NCBI GenBank assembly: GCA_028641055.1
Contig: CM054061.1
Span: 119,417,186 to 119,481,185 of the forward strand
DNA: 64,000 bases
Direction: 5' to 3'
Source of the DNA: Alopecurus myosuroides
Taxonomy: Eukaryota > Streptophyta > Magnoliopsida > Poales > Poaceae
Shown here: piece after piece, positions 44,767-57,396 of the stretch
How the letters are laid out: the number at the start of each line of letters is the position of its first letter
How positions within the stretch are numbered: the first letter of the stretch is position 1
The notes under the pieces: generated by a model
Told to the model about the DNA's origin: nothing
Databases searched by the model: none
Seen by the model: only the letters and a program-made list of their open reading frames with translations
Made by a program: the position numbers and the translations under genes

Positions 44767-47700
44767 TGTCACGACCCCGGACCCAGAGATATACATACTG
44801 TTATGTGCTCCTAGCCATGGACTCACAAGGGCTTCAGGGTTACCAGCCTCGGCCGCAACAAACAACGGCAGGCAGACTGGATTCATCGGCACGTAGTCCG
44901 GATCCCCAGTCTACTACTCCATGTATCCATGCTAGTCATAACCAACTATGCATATCAAAGCGTCCACGAATCGAATGAAACTGAAGGAAACGGGACCAAA
45001 GCTATACAGAGATGCTATGTGTCCAGAAAGTGCAACAACAATCGAGGGTTACTGGGGTTACCTCGCCCCAGGCCGATCAAATCGACAGGCGGGCTCGGAC
45101 ATGGATCATCGGCTCCACAACCCCTCGACTGCGACAACTATGCAGGCATAGCCAAAACTGTATAACAATGAGCTCGAAACCAACAACCGATCAAAGCAGT
45201 ACTCTAAACATGAAGTTGTATTAAACAGGTGTTACTAGAGTATAGCTTACAAGCAGAGGTCACACGACCCAACAGTACATCAGACAACGAAAGGCAATTA
45301 TGTTGCTAAACAACAAGAACCAAAAAGGCCTAAGAGGCCGCAACATAAGGCGACGTCCCAGCCCATAGATTCCAGGCTGCTACCTGGGAACCCCGAACTA
45401 CTCGTCGATGTCCACGTTGACTCATCACCGATATGAGATCTTCACCTGAACCAAATTAAGCAAACCTGAGTACGGGATGTACTCAACAAGACTTAATTAA
45501 CCTATTATATATCTGCTAGCTTTATAAAGGGGTTTTATGAAGGCTGATTTGCGTAAAGCAATGTTTGTTTTGCAAGTTGAGGGAGGAATAGCACGTATTG
45601 TAGAGGGTTTTCAAAACAAATGAGAAAGGACTCAACTCTTGTAGATCATCATCTTTTTATCCTTCAACATCATTCCCAGCACCTCACATGCTACAAGGAT
45701 CACCCCTCCCGGCATCTCCGGGGAGGCACCCTTCATCTACTGCCTCCATGCATTGTCAACATCTTTTACGTCACGTTCAAGTTATCTATGACCTCGTGGC
45801 TTTCACCAAGTCGTCCTTAACCGTGGACACGGCTTTCCGAAAGATTTATCCCTGCAGGGTGGTACACTTTACCCACACGTACCATCCGACTCTTAACGCC
45901 ACATGTACGCTCGTCCATGGAGCGCGGCAGAGGGTGGTTGGCCACGACCTTTACCTTGTCGAGCCCTATCCATGAGTCAACCCAAACAGGGCCACCCCGT
46001 CAACAGGGAGTTGGCCACCTCCTGACGGCACCTGTTCTGTGAGTCGGGAACAAGATCCGTGTACGTCCATCACTTGTCCCGGTCACGCCCTAAACACCTC
46101 CAAAAGGTTTTTGACTCACACGCAGATGGAAAACCCAAACTACGTGACTCACGGATAGAACCAAACAAGTTAGTTAGTCGAGCGCGGTCTGTTAGGCCCC
46201 GCGTGTGGTTGCACGCTCAGTCTTGGTTTCCACGGCGAGACCTTACCCCTAGGGTTGGCAAGTACAGGACCAAGAACCACTTCCCAAGTGGCCTCCCGTC
46301 CTCGCCTTAGCCAAGTTAACCACACAGTGCTCATCTCACCACGTCATCATATCATACTAAGTTATCGTAGCTCTGATTCATCAACCGGATGGAGCAGAGG
46401 TAACAAACATGTAAAGCTAAGCGAAGCAGATATGAGGCTCTGGCGATGCGCACAAGCAAATCAATGGCGGCTAGGAGCAGTGGATCAGGAAATTGAGGCA
46501 ATGCAGTATATAGGTGAACTATGTCTACTAGCATCAAATAGTTTGGAATCGAATGCAAAGTACGAGATCAAATGTTGTTCGAAAGCATATATGAGCAGAT
46601 AAGAGGTTATGCTTGCCTTGGTTATAAGAAAACCAGGTAAAGATCTTCTGGAATAAGTGCTTGACTTGTCGGTTAAGATCAAGTATTCGCCATGGATTCG
46701 TTGGCCTTCACTTCGGAGTCACGTTCTACCGAGAGAGAAATAACACCGAAAGAGAAATAACAATCAACACATGGCATCGATGCAATGCGCAATATGTATG
46801 CATGAGCAAGTTAATGCACTGAAATAAAGTCCTAAACATGTTTGATGGGTTGCTAGGGTTCGTATGTCAGTTAAGAAGTTTTACTGAAATTTGCCCGAAA
46901 TAGTCCCCGGAGGGGGTTTCGGGCGATTATGAACATGAGTACCATTTTAGTTGCTCAAATGGGTTTGAAAACATCATGAACATGTTGCATTTATCATTTT
47001 GAGCATTTTTACATATAACTTTTCATATTCTAATTTTAGTGAATAAAAACTTATTTTCTCTATTTTTAATTGATTAAACAGCATTAAATAATACTTATTT
47101 TTGGACTTCCTCAAACATGAATTAAAATGGCATTTTTGGGTAGATTACATTTTTCTGATCAAAACCATATTTTTATTTTATTTTTCTGATAAACAGAATA
47201 GAAGTTATTCATTATTCAAATTAATTATTTTTCTGTAATTATAGAAGAGGTGGGGCCCACGTGTCAGAACCGTTTTCATTTAAAAGAAATAAACAGAAAC
47301 AGGGCCAGTGACACGTGCATGACGTCGTGATGACGTCATCCATGCCCGAAATCTCACAGAACCGATGCAATCCGTCGATTCATCGCGGGGTTTTGGAATC
47401 GGATTGCTCCACGAGGCGGAGGGGATCGAGCGGGTTCTGGGGGTGGCCACGGCTGGCCGGTTGGTCGCTGGAGCTCGCGCCGGCGAGCTCGGGCGCGGCG
47501 GCGGACACGGGTGCACGGCGGCCGGGAGTTACAGAGGGGGAGGGGTGAACCGAGGCCATCGGGAGGCTCACCGTGGCGAGTGGAGCACGATGGCGTTGAC
47601 GGTGAGGTGAGGGAACGCCGGAGTAGTCGCCGGCGTGGAGAATTGCGCGGCGGCCGGACTCGGGAACGACTCGTCGATCCGCGCCGTCCTTGGCTTCCGA

Positions 47701-48343
47701 GCTCGTGTGGCTTGACGGGAACGTAGAGGAGCACCGGGCGCATCTCCTGGTTTCTTCCAATCGGCCGGAACTTGCCGGAAACGGCGGCAAGGGGCGGCGG
47801 CCGGCGAGGTTAGCTCCGGTTAGGGTTTTCTCTTTCGGGAGGGATACAGAGACAGAGAGCGAGAGGGAGGGGGCTTCTGCGGGGATTGGGGTGATCGGGA
47901 CGGCTCCCGAGCGTCGTCATCTCTTCCCCTGTCGCGCTGGAAGCAGGAGGTGGCGCTCGGCGACCTGCTCATCCTTCTGGCCGGATTTGGAGAAGAAGGA
48001 AAAAGAAAAAGAAAACACGGAAACCCCCTGGAACTTTTGGAAATTGCAAAAGAGTCCTTTTCTCTTTAAAAACAGAACAGAAAACAGAATTTTAGGGACC
48101 TTTTTGGAAACAGAAAAATTGGCAAAAATACATTTTGAAAACCTTATGAAATTTGCAAGCTCACCATGTATTTGCTTTCCAAAATTGAAATTATTTTTAG
48201 AACAAAATTTGGGTGATCACTTTAAGTGATTTTTGGTCATTTCATTTGTTATTTCAAATGCAAAATTTTAACCAATGTTTTTATGCATGTATGAGATGAC
48301 ACAACACCACACACCCTTTTGTAGCAAAAATTGGGATGTTACA
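44767..48343 (-). repeat. 5' LTR of the minus-strand LARD-like element
   Basis: It is nearly identical to the 3' LTR, with a few substitutions and small gaps, for example ten bases missing near 46060 and one G missing in the G-run near 47545. The LTR reaches GGGATGTTACA and the GCTGG target duplication. Confidence 0.93.
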
Positions 48344-48348
48344 GCTGG

Positions 48349-51305
48349 CCACAAGGCCCACTGGGCAGTGACTGGGGGTTAACCCCAGTGCGGTAACAGA
48401 AGAATTAAAACGTATCTGTTTTATTTCTATTTTCTTTTAAATGACAGAATAACACACTAAAACAAAAACTTGTATATCTTTTAATCTATAAACCCAATAA
48501 ATAAAAGTTGTATATGTTTTCTGTTCAAAATTTAATAATCTTTCCAAATAACCTATTTGTGTTCTGTTTTGGAATTCCCAAATGCATTTAAAATTCAAAT
48601 TTGAATAATTCAAATGCAATTTCTTAAATTCCATAACTAATTCATTATTAATCCAATAAATGCAAATAAAATATGATTTACATACCATTTTAAATAACCT
48701 ATTCAAATATAATTTTTGTTTCCTGTTTTGAATAATTAAAATTGCCTAAATAATTTAATACTTGTTTAATCCAATTAAAATTGATAAAATCATAACTTGC
48801 TTAATATAAAATATTTCTGAACATGCAAATTATGTTTTCAAACCACCAAAGTGTGAACTTTGCAAATGTGAATTTGAATTTATGTTTTGACTAAATAAAA
48901 TTCAATTAATATTCAAACTTGTTTTAAATTCAATTAAAACTTGTTTAATATTGTTTAATTCATAATAAATTCATCCTAATTCAAATTTCCATATTTGAAA
49001 CATGTAATCCAACTAAAATTTGATGTTCTTCTCAAATATAAATTTTGTTAATTGTTTTGCACACTTTAAATTGATGAAAACAACAATTACTTGTGTGACA
49101 TGTTTTAAGTAACCAAACTTTCCAAACTTAATCAATGATTTCCAAAACTTGGTCCAATCCTTTTTCACTTGCAACTATCATTGTTATTTGTTGTTATTTT
49201 GTTGTTATCATCATGCATGCATCATGCTAACAACTCTCACATAATAATTAATTGTAAATCATTTGTTTCCACTTATTTCAATGGATCTTTTCCATATGCA
49301 ATCCAATTGCATATGGGTCCAATTAAATTGTGTTATCTTGTCAAGTAGTTTATTCTGATGCAGCCATTAACTTGACATGCATCATCCCATGATTGTGCAC
49401 TATGCCATGATATTGATTGTCTACCTTTTCTGCATTGTCTGTTTGCTTCTTCTCGGATAAACGACGACGTTGAGACCGACGATACTTACGACACCCCTTC
49501 TAAGGAGTTAGCTCAGTACCAGGCTACTGGGTTTCGCAGGCAAGTTATCACTCACATGAACCACTGTGTTCCTTTCAACCTTGGTTACCGATATTTTCCG
49601 TTGTTCTTTTCTGCTAGCCTTAGTAGTAATGGTTTCTGTTACGAACCCATCACATGAATCCCTTAACCTTGATATTGCCTCACCTCCCCTCCTATCACCC
49701 CTTTGGTTGAGCCAGTGTCTTACTAGCATGCTTAGGTTGTTTTGCTCGAGTCTGTTACCCGTTACTTTCTGTTACTACTTCATTATGTTCTGGGGGCTCG
49801 ATGTTTAATCAATCAATCATGCTAATGTTACTATTAATAATAAATTTGATGATAAGGCACCGGCAGGAGGCCCTGTGTGGTTTTGAGGCCTGCTAGTGTC
49901 GACCCTAATAGGAAAAGGGTCTTGTCTACTGATCCATGATGAGCGCACTAACCGCATGTGGGAAGCGAGTATGGGCGCCCCCTCAACTTGACCTGATTCG
50001 CATCTCGTCCAAATCGCCTCATTTAGTTCGTGGTTTCCATTTGCCGCATGCATGTTTTTGCGAGCCCAGGCCAGGGTGGAACTTTCGTAGTCGGCATATA
50101 GGGGGACGCGTTCTTAGAGTGCTATGAGGGTCCATTTTCTTCTGGGCTCGATTAGCCGTGCGCCCAAGGTGCTTTGGGCTTGATGCGAAGAATGGTTGGT
50201 TGTGTAGAGTACCCCGCTTGGTGGGAGGCATCCCATCTGGCGGGTTATTCTTGCGTGTACGGCCAAATTGGTGCAACCCTGCAGGGATAATCTTCTCGAG
50301 AAGCCGTGTTTTCCGCGGTTATGGATTACTTGGTGAAAGTACTGGCTAACAAGTACTCAGGACAACTTAAACATAAAGATCAAACATGTTACACCCAATG
50401 ATTAATAACTTGACTAGTAATAGGTTGATGAGACAATAACTTGATTCACCTTTAATACAACTGTGTGAGTTATCCTCGGATTGCTTCTTTGGATAAGGGG
50501 CGAGATCCAGGATGGGTTTGTTTGAAGTTATCTTTCAGTTGGTTACAATCCTCGATCTTATCTCCTTTCTGTTAGCCGGCAGTTGTAGTATGTTTCTGTA
50601 GTTGGTTAGCGCAGCCAGTTGCAGCATCTTTCATACCCCTTTTCTTCCGTTGAACCCAAGGCATCTGTGATTGGTGTTGACGGGTTACACTTTGGTGAAC
50701 TGTGAGTCTTGCTTGCCAGTACGTTTATGTACTGACCCCTTTGGGGCTGTGGTTTCCGCAGACCTACGTTTCCGAGGATCTACATGGTGGCAACTACGTG
50801 GAGTATGACGAGACTGCTGACGAGTAGATAGCGGACCCGGGCAGGATCCGAGACTTCGTGGATGGGCTCCGTCTGTTCGTTTCCGGCCTCTTAGGCCTAT
50901 TTGGTTATTGTCTGTACTCAGACATGTTGAATGCTTCCGCTGTGATGTACTGATGTATTGTTGGGACATGTGTCCTCTGAATGAGTGTATCTGCTATTCT
51001 CTGCCTTAGTGAAGGCTATTTGCAACTTTATTTCAATCTTTTTGTGTCTTAGAGATATGTTGTGATTATCATTCGTTTAACGCTGTTGACGTACCATGTG
51101 TGATTGGTATGAAGTACGTCGACAGTAGTGCCTTTGATCTCTAGTGGATAGTTTACATCGACGATGGAATAGCAGGGCTTGTGTTGTCGCGCATAAGCGC
51201 AGGCCTACCAGGAAGCTGGGACGTGGGAGCAGTTATGCCCCATAATCCAAGCATCTGCTATCCAGTTCGGCCCGATGAGTATCCCCTAGAAGTCAGGGTA
51301 CGACA
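48349..51305 (+). repeat. Left LTR of the 35517 element, part 2
   Basis: It resumes with CCACAAGGCCCACTGGGC, as in the right LTR at 54072, and runs to GGGTACGACA. It includes the hairpin ACTGGGG...CCCCAGT at 48371-48389. The joined length of parts 1 and 2 is 4848 bp. Confidence 0.93.
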
Positions 51306-51307
51306 AA

Positions 51308-51320
51308 TGGTATCAGAGCC
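51308..51320 (+). promoter_or_regulatory. Primer binding site, initiator Met tRNA type
   Basis: TGGTATCAGAGCC starts three bases after the left LTR. It is the same primer type as in the minus-strand LARD-like element, and the following CCTGTAGG word is also shared. Confidence 0.9.
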
Positions 51321-52179
51321 TGTCTGCCTGTAGGATCCCTTTTTACTTGTCGCAGTTGAGTCTAGAAACTATTTTGTAGCTATATAGGAAAAATGAAACG
51401 TGAGAGTAGGAATTCTGTTCTTTTTCTTCTTTCCCCACCCTCCCTCCCTTTTCTGGTAAGGAAGTGCAACGTTGATTTCTCCCTTCTCATCTAAACTTTC
51501 AAGTTAGGATTTCACGTGTTTTGGGTTCTCCGTAGTACCTCAGGAGTTTTGTGCTCGTTTTCCCCGGTGTTGCTTCGTTATCCTGTTCTTCTAAAGAACA
51601 TTTCGTCCGTTGAAATGTTATTGTTCCTTCCACTTCAATTCTTCTACCGGCGTCTAATCAAAGTTTTTCCCCGTTCATCTACTAAACTCTATTCCAGCTA
51701 AAGTGTTGTTTCATACCGGAGCATCACATTCTTTTGTGTCAAAGATCTTTTCCACAACATACAACCTAATTCTGGTTCCACTAAGCAATCAAATCTCTGT
51801 TCACTTCCCGGGATCTCAAATGTTGACTTCCAAGATAAGTAAGAACAATCCAATTCTAATGGGAGGCCACATATTCCTCGTTACTCTCATGTTGATGATT
51901 CTGACATTGGTGTTATTCTTGGTGTTGCATTGATGTCAATAACTCTGTTCCACCCTTATTACAGATAGTCTATTCTCCAAATGAATCAAATTATATCCAG
52001 CTATACACCCTCAATACAAAACCTATACCTCTACTAATATTGTTCCGGTGGTTTCCAAATTCCCTGACGTCTATCCAATGTGCACGATGTGTTTCACGTG
52101 TCAAAGATCAAGTGGATCTTCCCAAGAAGTATCCGAACCTTTTCTTTTCTCAGTAGGAATCTCGGGGCGCGATTCCTTC
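51321..52179 (+). pseudogene. Collapsed gypsy polyprotein: protease remnant joined to integrase tail
   Basis: The frame 51703-51933 retains a degraded retropepsin: LFHTGASHSFVS, with H in place of the catalytic Asp, followed by the usual downstream order including ISVHFPG and ILMGGHIF. Shortly after come PVVSKFPDVYP (the linker between protease and RT) and then, with no RT or RNase H, HDVFHVSKIK and KYPNLF, typical of the integrase and chromodomain tail. One large internal deletion therefore fused the protease/RT linker to the 3' end of the gene. Stops and frame changes remain. The order identifies a Ty3/gypsy element, probably a chromovirus of the Tekay/Del kind; the clade call is tentative. 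Confidence 0.7.
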
Positions 52180-52187
52180 AAGGGGGG
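52180..52187 (+). promoter_or_regulatory. Polypurine tract AAGGGGGG
   Basis: AAGGGGGG precedes the right LTR start (TGTAACAGCCC) by five bases. The sequence just before it, GGAATCTCGGGGCGCGATTC, nearly matches the equivalent of the minus-strand LARD-like element. Confidence 0.85.
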
Positions 52188-52192
52188 CGTTT

Positions 52193-55100
52193 TGTAACAG
52201 CCCAAGTATGAAAAACTACCATTTAGAATGTTTGTTTCATGTTTATTAAGGTATTGCATCATGTCATCATATTGTTTGCATTTGTTTCTTAATTGTTGCA
52301 TTTGTTTATTTTGTTTTGCATCTGTTATTCTTTGTTTTCATAATGAAAATCAAACAATTTCAACTGCTTTGTTTTCATACTTATTCTGTTACAACTTTTG
52401 GAATAAAAATAACAAGTGAAAACAACCAAATTGTTCCATTTTATTTCATGTTGATCACTCCTTGATTTGTTGGTTTTAATCAAACAATTAATTCAATCAA
52501 TTAATTAAATCACCTTCAATTCAAATCAAATCTTCAAAGCATCAATCAACTTGAGTTTATAACAAATCTCCAAGCCAATCAACTAATTTAATCACTTTAA
52601 TCAATAGGGTTCCCCTATTAAAATCCTTGTTTTCAATATTAATCTATTAATTTCTAAATTGCTCAAATTCAAACCAAAACATTCAAAACAGAACCCAATT
52701 TGAAATTATAAAAATAATAACCAAAACATTGTATACTCTTGTTTCCAATTAAAACTTTTGGGTCACCTTATTAAAGTGTTGGTTTTATTAATCATTTCAA
52801 ATCTTCAAAAATCATCTAAATTGATTTATTTTTCCAAACAGCAGGTAACAATTTGAAATTTAAAAAAAAAACTAACTTGCCAACTGATAGTTTTGAGCTG
52901 ACAAGTCCCCATGTTTTTTCTCAAAATTTTTAAAGCCTAAAACCCTAACATTTTCTTCCATTTCCTCTTTGCTACAAAAAAAAACAGAAAAGAAAAATAA
53001 ATAAAAGGAAGCGCGCAGCAGCTAACCTATCTAATCCCAGCCCAGCCCACCTAGCCTCTAAAGCGCGCGCGGCCCAGCCTTTCCCCACTTACCGGTTCAG
53101 ACAGCCGCCCCTGTCGTCTTCGACGCGTACGGCCGCCCATCCAGACGCGCCACGGCGGCAGCGCGCGATCACGACGGCCAGGAGCCACCGCAGGCGCCTA
53201 TAAGGACCCCCTAGCCCCGCAGCAACCCTAGACCTAGACTGCTCTCTCTCTTCCCCCCCGAGATCCGCCGTCGTCTGCTCTCTGACAACGCCCTGTCCCC
53301 TCTCTGAACCTCGCCGGAGGCGCCGCGTCTGAATCTCCGTGGCTCCCCGCCGCCTCTCACCACCACCACCCTCCTAGCCACCGGGAATTGAAGCCCCACT
53401 CCTTCCTCTCTCGTTTGCACACCAGCACCAGCCCGGAGGCGCACGGAGCACGCGCCGCCGTCCTCGACCCCTCCGCTGCAACCTCGCCGTCGACTGCAAC
53501 CGAGTACGCCGCCGCAGTTGCCGTGCTCCTTCCCTCTCGCTGGCGGCGTGGATCGAACCGCCACCGGTCCCTCTTCGTCACCCACACCTTCATCGAGCTC
53601 GAGGGGGCCCGTAGCGGCGCCGCCGTCCACGCCGTCGTCACCGGCAGCTGCACTGCCCGAGCTGCTTCACCTCCGTTTCTTCACGGTGAGCACACGGTCA
53701 TTCCCCTCTTCCTCTCTGTCTGATTCGCCTAGCAAACGCGCACGCGCACGCATCCATCACCTCTGCACCACCGCAGCAACCACGAGCTCGTCGCCACGGT
53801 GATCGCCGCCGGGAGCTAGTTCTGTCAGGGTTCAGTGTTGGTTTTCGTCAGAAAAGTTTCAGTTAAGCGAACCTCAAAGACAACCTCTCTGCGTGTTGTT
53901 AACTGACAACGAACGCGATCCAGCCCAATGGTTCAGACTAGCGCAGCGCAGCGCAGCGACCCGGGGTCGATTCCCCGCGGGCGCAAATCTTTTTCTCGGT
54001 TTTCTTCCGCGCGCGCAGGCCCCACCCGTCAGCGAGCATGGCTGTCACGCGTGCGCGCTCGCGCCACGCTGGCCACAAGGCCCACTGGGCAGTGACTGGG
54101 GGTTAACCCCAGTGCGGTAACAGAAGAATTAAAACGTATCTGTTTTATTTCTATTTTCTTTTAAATGACAGAATAACACACTAAAACAAAAACTTGTATA
54201 TCTTTTAATCTATAAACCCAATAAATAAAAGTTGTATATGTTTTCTGTTCAAAATTTAATAATCTTTCCAAATAACCTATTTGTGTTCTGTTTTGGAATT
54301 CCCAAATGCATTTAAAATTCAAATTTGAATAATTCAAATGCAATTTCTTAAATTCCATAACTAATTCATTATTAATCCAATAAATGCAAATAAAATATGA
54401 TTTCCATACCATTTTAAATAACCTATTCAAATATAATTTTTGTTTCCTGTTTTGAATAATTAAAACTGCCTAAATAATTTAATACTTGTTTAATCCAATT
54501 AAAATTGATAAAATCATAACTTGCTTAATATAAAATATTTCTGAACATGCAAATTATGTTTTCAAACCACCAAAGTGTGAACTTTGCAAATGTGAATTTG
54601 AATTTATGTTTTGACTAAATAAAATTCAATTAATATTCAAACTTGTTTTAAATTCAATTAAAACTTGTTTAATATTGTTTAATTCATAATAAATTCATCC
54701 TAATTCAAATTTCCATATTTGAAACATGTAATCCAACTAAAATTTGATGTTCTTCTCAAATATAAATTTTGTTAATTGTTTTGCACACTTTAAATTGATG
54801 AAAACAACAATTACTTGTGTGACATGTTTTAAGTAACCAAACTTTCCAAACTTAATCAATGATTTCCAAAACTTGTTCCAATCCTTTTTCACTTGCAACT
54901 ATCATTGTTATTTGTTGTTATTTTGTTGTTATCATCATGCATGCATCATGCTAACAACTCTCACATAATAATTAATTGTAAATCATTTGTTTCCACTTAT
55001 TTCAATGGATCTTTTCCATATGCAATCCAATTGCATATGGGTCCAATTAAATTGTGTTATCTTGTCAAGTAGTTTATTCTGATGCAACCATTAACTTGAC

Positions 55101-57030
55101 ATGCATCATCCCATGATTGTGCACTATGCCATGATATTGATTGTCTACCTTTTCTGCATTGTCTGTTTGCTTCTTCTCGGATAAACGACGACGTTGAGAC
55201 CGACGATACTTACGACACCCCTTCTAAGGAGTTAGCTCAGTACCAGGCTACTGGGTTTCGCAGGCAAGTTATCACTCACATGAACCACTGTGTTCCTTTC
55301 AACCTTGGTTACCGATACTTTCCGTTGTTCTTTTCTGCTAGCCTTAGTAGTAGTGGTTTCTGTTACGAACCCATCACATGAATCCCTTAACCTTGATATT
55401 GCCTCACCTCCCCTCCTATCACCCCTTTGGTTGAGCCAGTGTCTTACTAGCATGCTTAGGTTGTTTTGCTCGAGTCTGTTACCCGTTACTTTCTGTTACT
55501 ACTTCATTATGTTCTGGGGGCTCGATGTTTAATCAATCAATCATGCTAATGTTACTATTAATAATAAATTTGATGATAAGGCACCGGCAGGAGGCCCTGT
55601 GTGGTTTTGAGGCCTGCTAGTGTCGACCCTAATAGGAAAAGGGTCTTGTCTACTGATCCATGATGAGCGCACTAACCGCATGTGGGAAGCGAGTATGGGC
55701 GCCCCCCTCAACTTGACCTGATTCGCATCTCGTCCAAATCGCCTCATTTAGTTCGTGGTTTCCATTTGCCGCATGCATGTTTTTGCGAGCCCAGGCCAGG
55801 GTGGAACTTTCGTAGTCGGCATATAGGGGGACACGTTCTTAGAGTGCTATGAGGGTCCATTTTCTTCTGGGCTCGATTAGCCGTGCGCCCAAGGTGCTTT
55901 GGGCTTGATGCGAAGAATGGTTGGTTGTGTAGAGTACCCCGCTTGGTGGGAGGCATCCCATCTGGCGGGTTATTCTTGCGTGTACGGCCAAATTGGTGCA
56001 ACCCTGCAGGGATAATCTTCTCGAGAAGCCGTGTTTTCCGCGGTTATGGATTACTTGGTGAAAGTACTGGCTAACAAGTACTCAGGACAACTTAAACATA
56101 AAGATCAAACATGTTACACCCAATGATTAATAACTTGACTAGTAATAGGTTGATGAGACAATAACTTGATTCACCTTTAATACAACTGTGTGAGTTATCC
56201 TCGGATTGCTTCTTTGGATAAGGGGCGAGATCCAGGATGGGTTTGTTTGAAGTTATCTTTCAGTTGGTTACAATCCTCGATCTTATCTCCTTTCTGTTAG
56301 CCGGCAGTTGTAGTATGTTTCTGTAGTTGGTTAGCGCAGCCAGTTGCAGCATCTTTCATACCCCTTTTCTTCCGTTGAACCCAAGGCATCTGTGATTGGT
56401 GTTGACGGGTTACACTTTGGTGAACTGTGAGTCTTGCTTGCCAGTACGTTTATGTACTGACCCCTTTGGGGCTGTGGTTTCCGCAGACCTACGTTTCCGA
56501 GGATCTACATGGTGGCAACTACGTGGAGTATGACGAGACTGCTGATGAGTAGATAGCGGACCCGGGCAGGATCCGAGACTTCGTGGATGGGCTCCGTCTG
56601 TTCGTTTCCGGCCTCTTAGGCCTATTTGGTTATTGTCTGTACTAAGACATGTTGAATGCTTCCGCTGTGATGTACTGATGTATTGTTGGGACATGTGTCC
56701 TCTGAATGAGTGTATCTGCTATTCTCTGCCTTAGTGAAGGCTATTTGCAACTTTATTTCAATCTTTTTGTGTCTTAGAGATATGTTGTGATTATCATTCG
56801 TTTAACGCTGTTGACGTACCATGTGTGATTGGTATGAAGTACGTCGACAGTAGTGCCTTTGATCTCTAGTGGATAGTTTACATCGACGATGGAATAGCAG
56901 GGCTTGTGTTGTCGCGCATAAGCGCAGGCCTACCAGGAAGCTGGGACGTGGGAGCAGTTATGCCCCATAATCCAAGCATCTGCTATCCAGTTCGGCCCGA
57001 TGAGTATCCCCTAGAAGTCAGGGTACGACA
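52193..57030 (+). repeat. Right LTR of the 35517 element (4838 bp), uninterrupted
   Basis: It runs from TGTAACAGCCCAAGTATG to GGGTACGACA and is the intact reference for the split left LTR. It shows the uninterrupted junction CACGCTGGCCACAAGG at 54066, confirming the GCTGG insertion site of the inner element. It contains the GC-rich leader (53010-53850), the tRNA-like segment (53925-54000) and the hairpin at 54095-54113. Confidence 0.95.
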
Positions 57031-57380
57031 ATGGTCTAAGATATAAGGTTACTTCGAATGTAAGAAATAACGATATAAACTAAATGACTTGATTGTATTG
57101 TTATACTTAGTTTGGGTCTATGTTCATCACATCATTCTCCTAATGACACGACCCCGTTATTAACAACATCCAATGTTCATGATCAGGAAACCTTGATCAT
57201 CGGTTAATCAACGAGCTAGTTAAAAGAGAGGCATTACTAGGAACGTTTGTTTGTTTATTAAACACACATGTATCAACGTTTCCGGTTAATACAATTCTAG
57301 CATGAGAAATAGAAAATTATCATAAATAAGGAATAAGATAATAACTACTTTATTATTGCCTCTCGGGCATATTCCCTTCA

Positions 57381-57396
57381 GTCTCCCACTTGCACT
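57381..57396 (-). promoter_or_regulatory. Angela/BARE polypurine tract
   Basis: The minus strand reads AGTGCAAGTGGGAGAC directly before the 3' LTR start TGAAGGG. This is the standard BARE/Angela plus-strand primer context and fixes the element orientation. Confidence 0.85.

Larger units (their letters stand above)
37408..48343 (-). mobile_element. Complete LARD-like long-LTR retrotransposon without genes, minus strand, TSD GCTGG
   Basis: Plus-strand ends are TGTCACGACCCCGG (37408) and GGGATGTTACA (48343), flanked by GCTGG at 37403-37407 and 48344-48348. LTRs: 37408-40994 (3587 bp) and 44767-48343 (3577 bp), nearly identical. The internal domain, 40995-44766 (3772 bp), has no retroviral protein. 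The primer site lies at the right-hand LTR and the polypurine tract at the left-hand LTR, proving minus orientation. Size and lack of coding fit the LARD concept (large LTRs around a conserved non-coding domain). It is the innermost, hence youngest, insertion of the nest. Confidence 0.95.
35517..57030 (+). mobile_element. Complete long-LTR Ty3/gypsy deletion derivative, TSD ATGGT
   Basis: TG at 35517 and CA at 57030 are flanked by ATGGT (35512-35516 and 57031-57035). Left LTR: 35517-37407 plus 48349-51305, interrupted by another element. Internal domain: 51306-52192, only 887 bp. Right LTR: 52193-57030, 4838 bp. The two LTRs look nearly identical apart from small indels, such as a short duplication at 35600-35625, so insertion is recent. 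The element lacks gag, RT, RNase H and most of integrase, so any movement must have been helped by another element. The same family left the solo LTR at 7277. Confidence 0.95.
32637..57380 (-). mobile_element. BARE/Angela-type Ty1/copia 3' LTR, split by two insertions (net ~1.65 kb)
   Basis: Plus-strand ends are TGAAGGGTTCGTTGC at 32637 and GCATATTCCCTTCA at 57380. Removing the inserts at 33802-35370 and 35517-57030, with one TSD copy each, leaves about 1651 bp, the usual Angela/BARE LTR size. Diagnostic words on the plus strand are GCAAAGAAAACAAAAAAATT near the left end, GAGTATATCTCTCCGTCATT just before the first insert, CCTTTATAGTCACCC between the inserts, and TTATTATTGCCTCTCGGGCA near the right end. 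Element sense is minus, since its polypurine tract (57381-57396, CTCCCACTTGCA on plus) abuts the right edge. Thus this is the 3' LTR and the body lies to the right. Confidence 0.9.
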
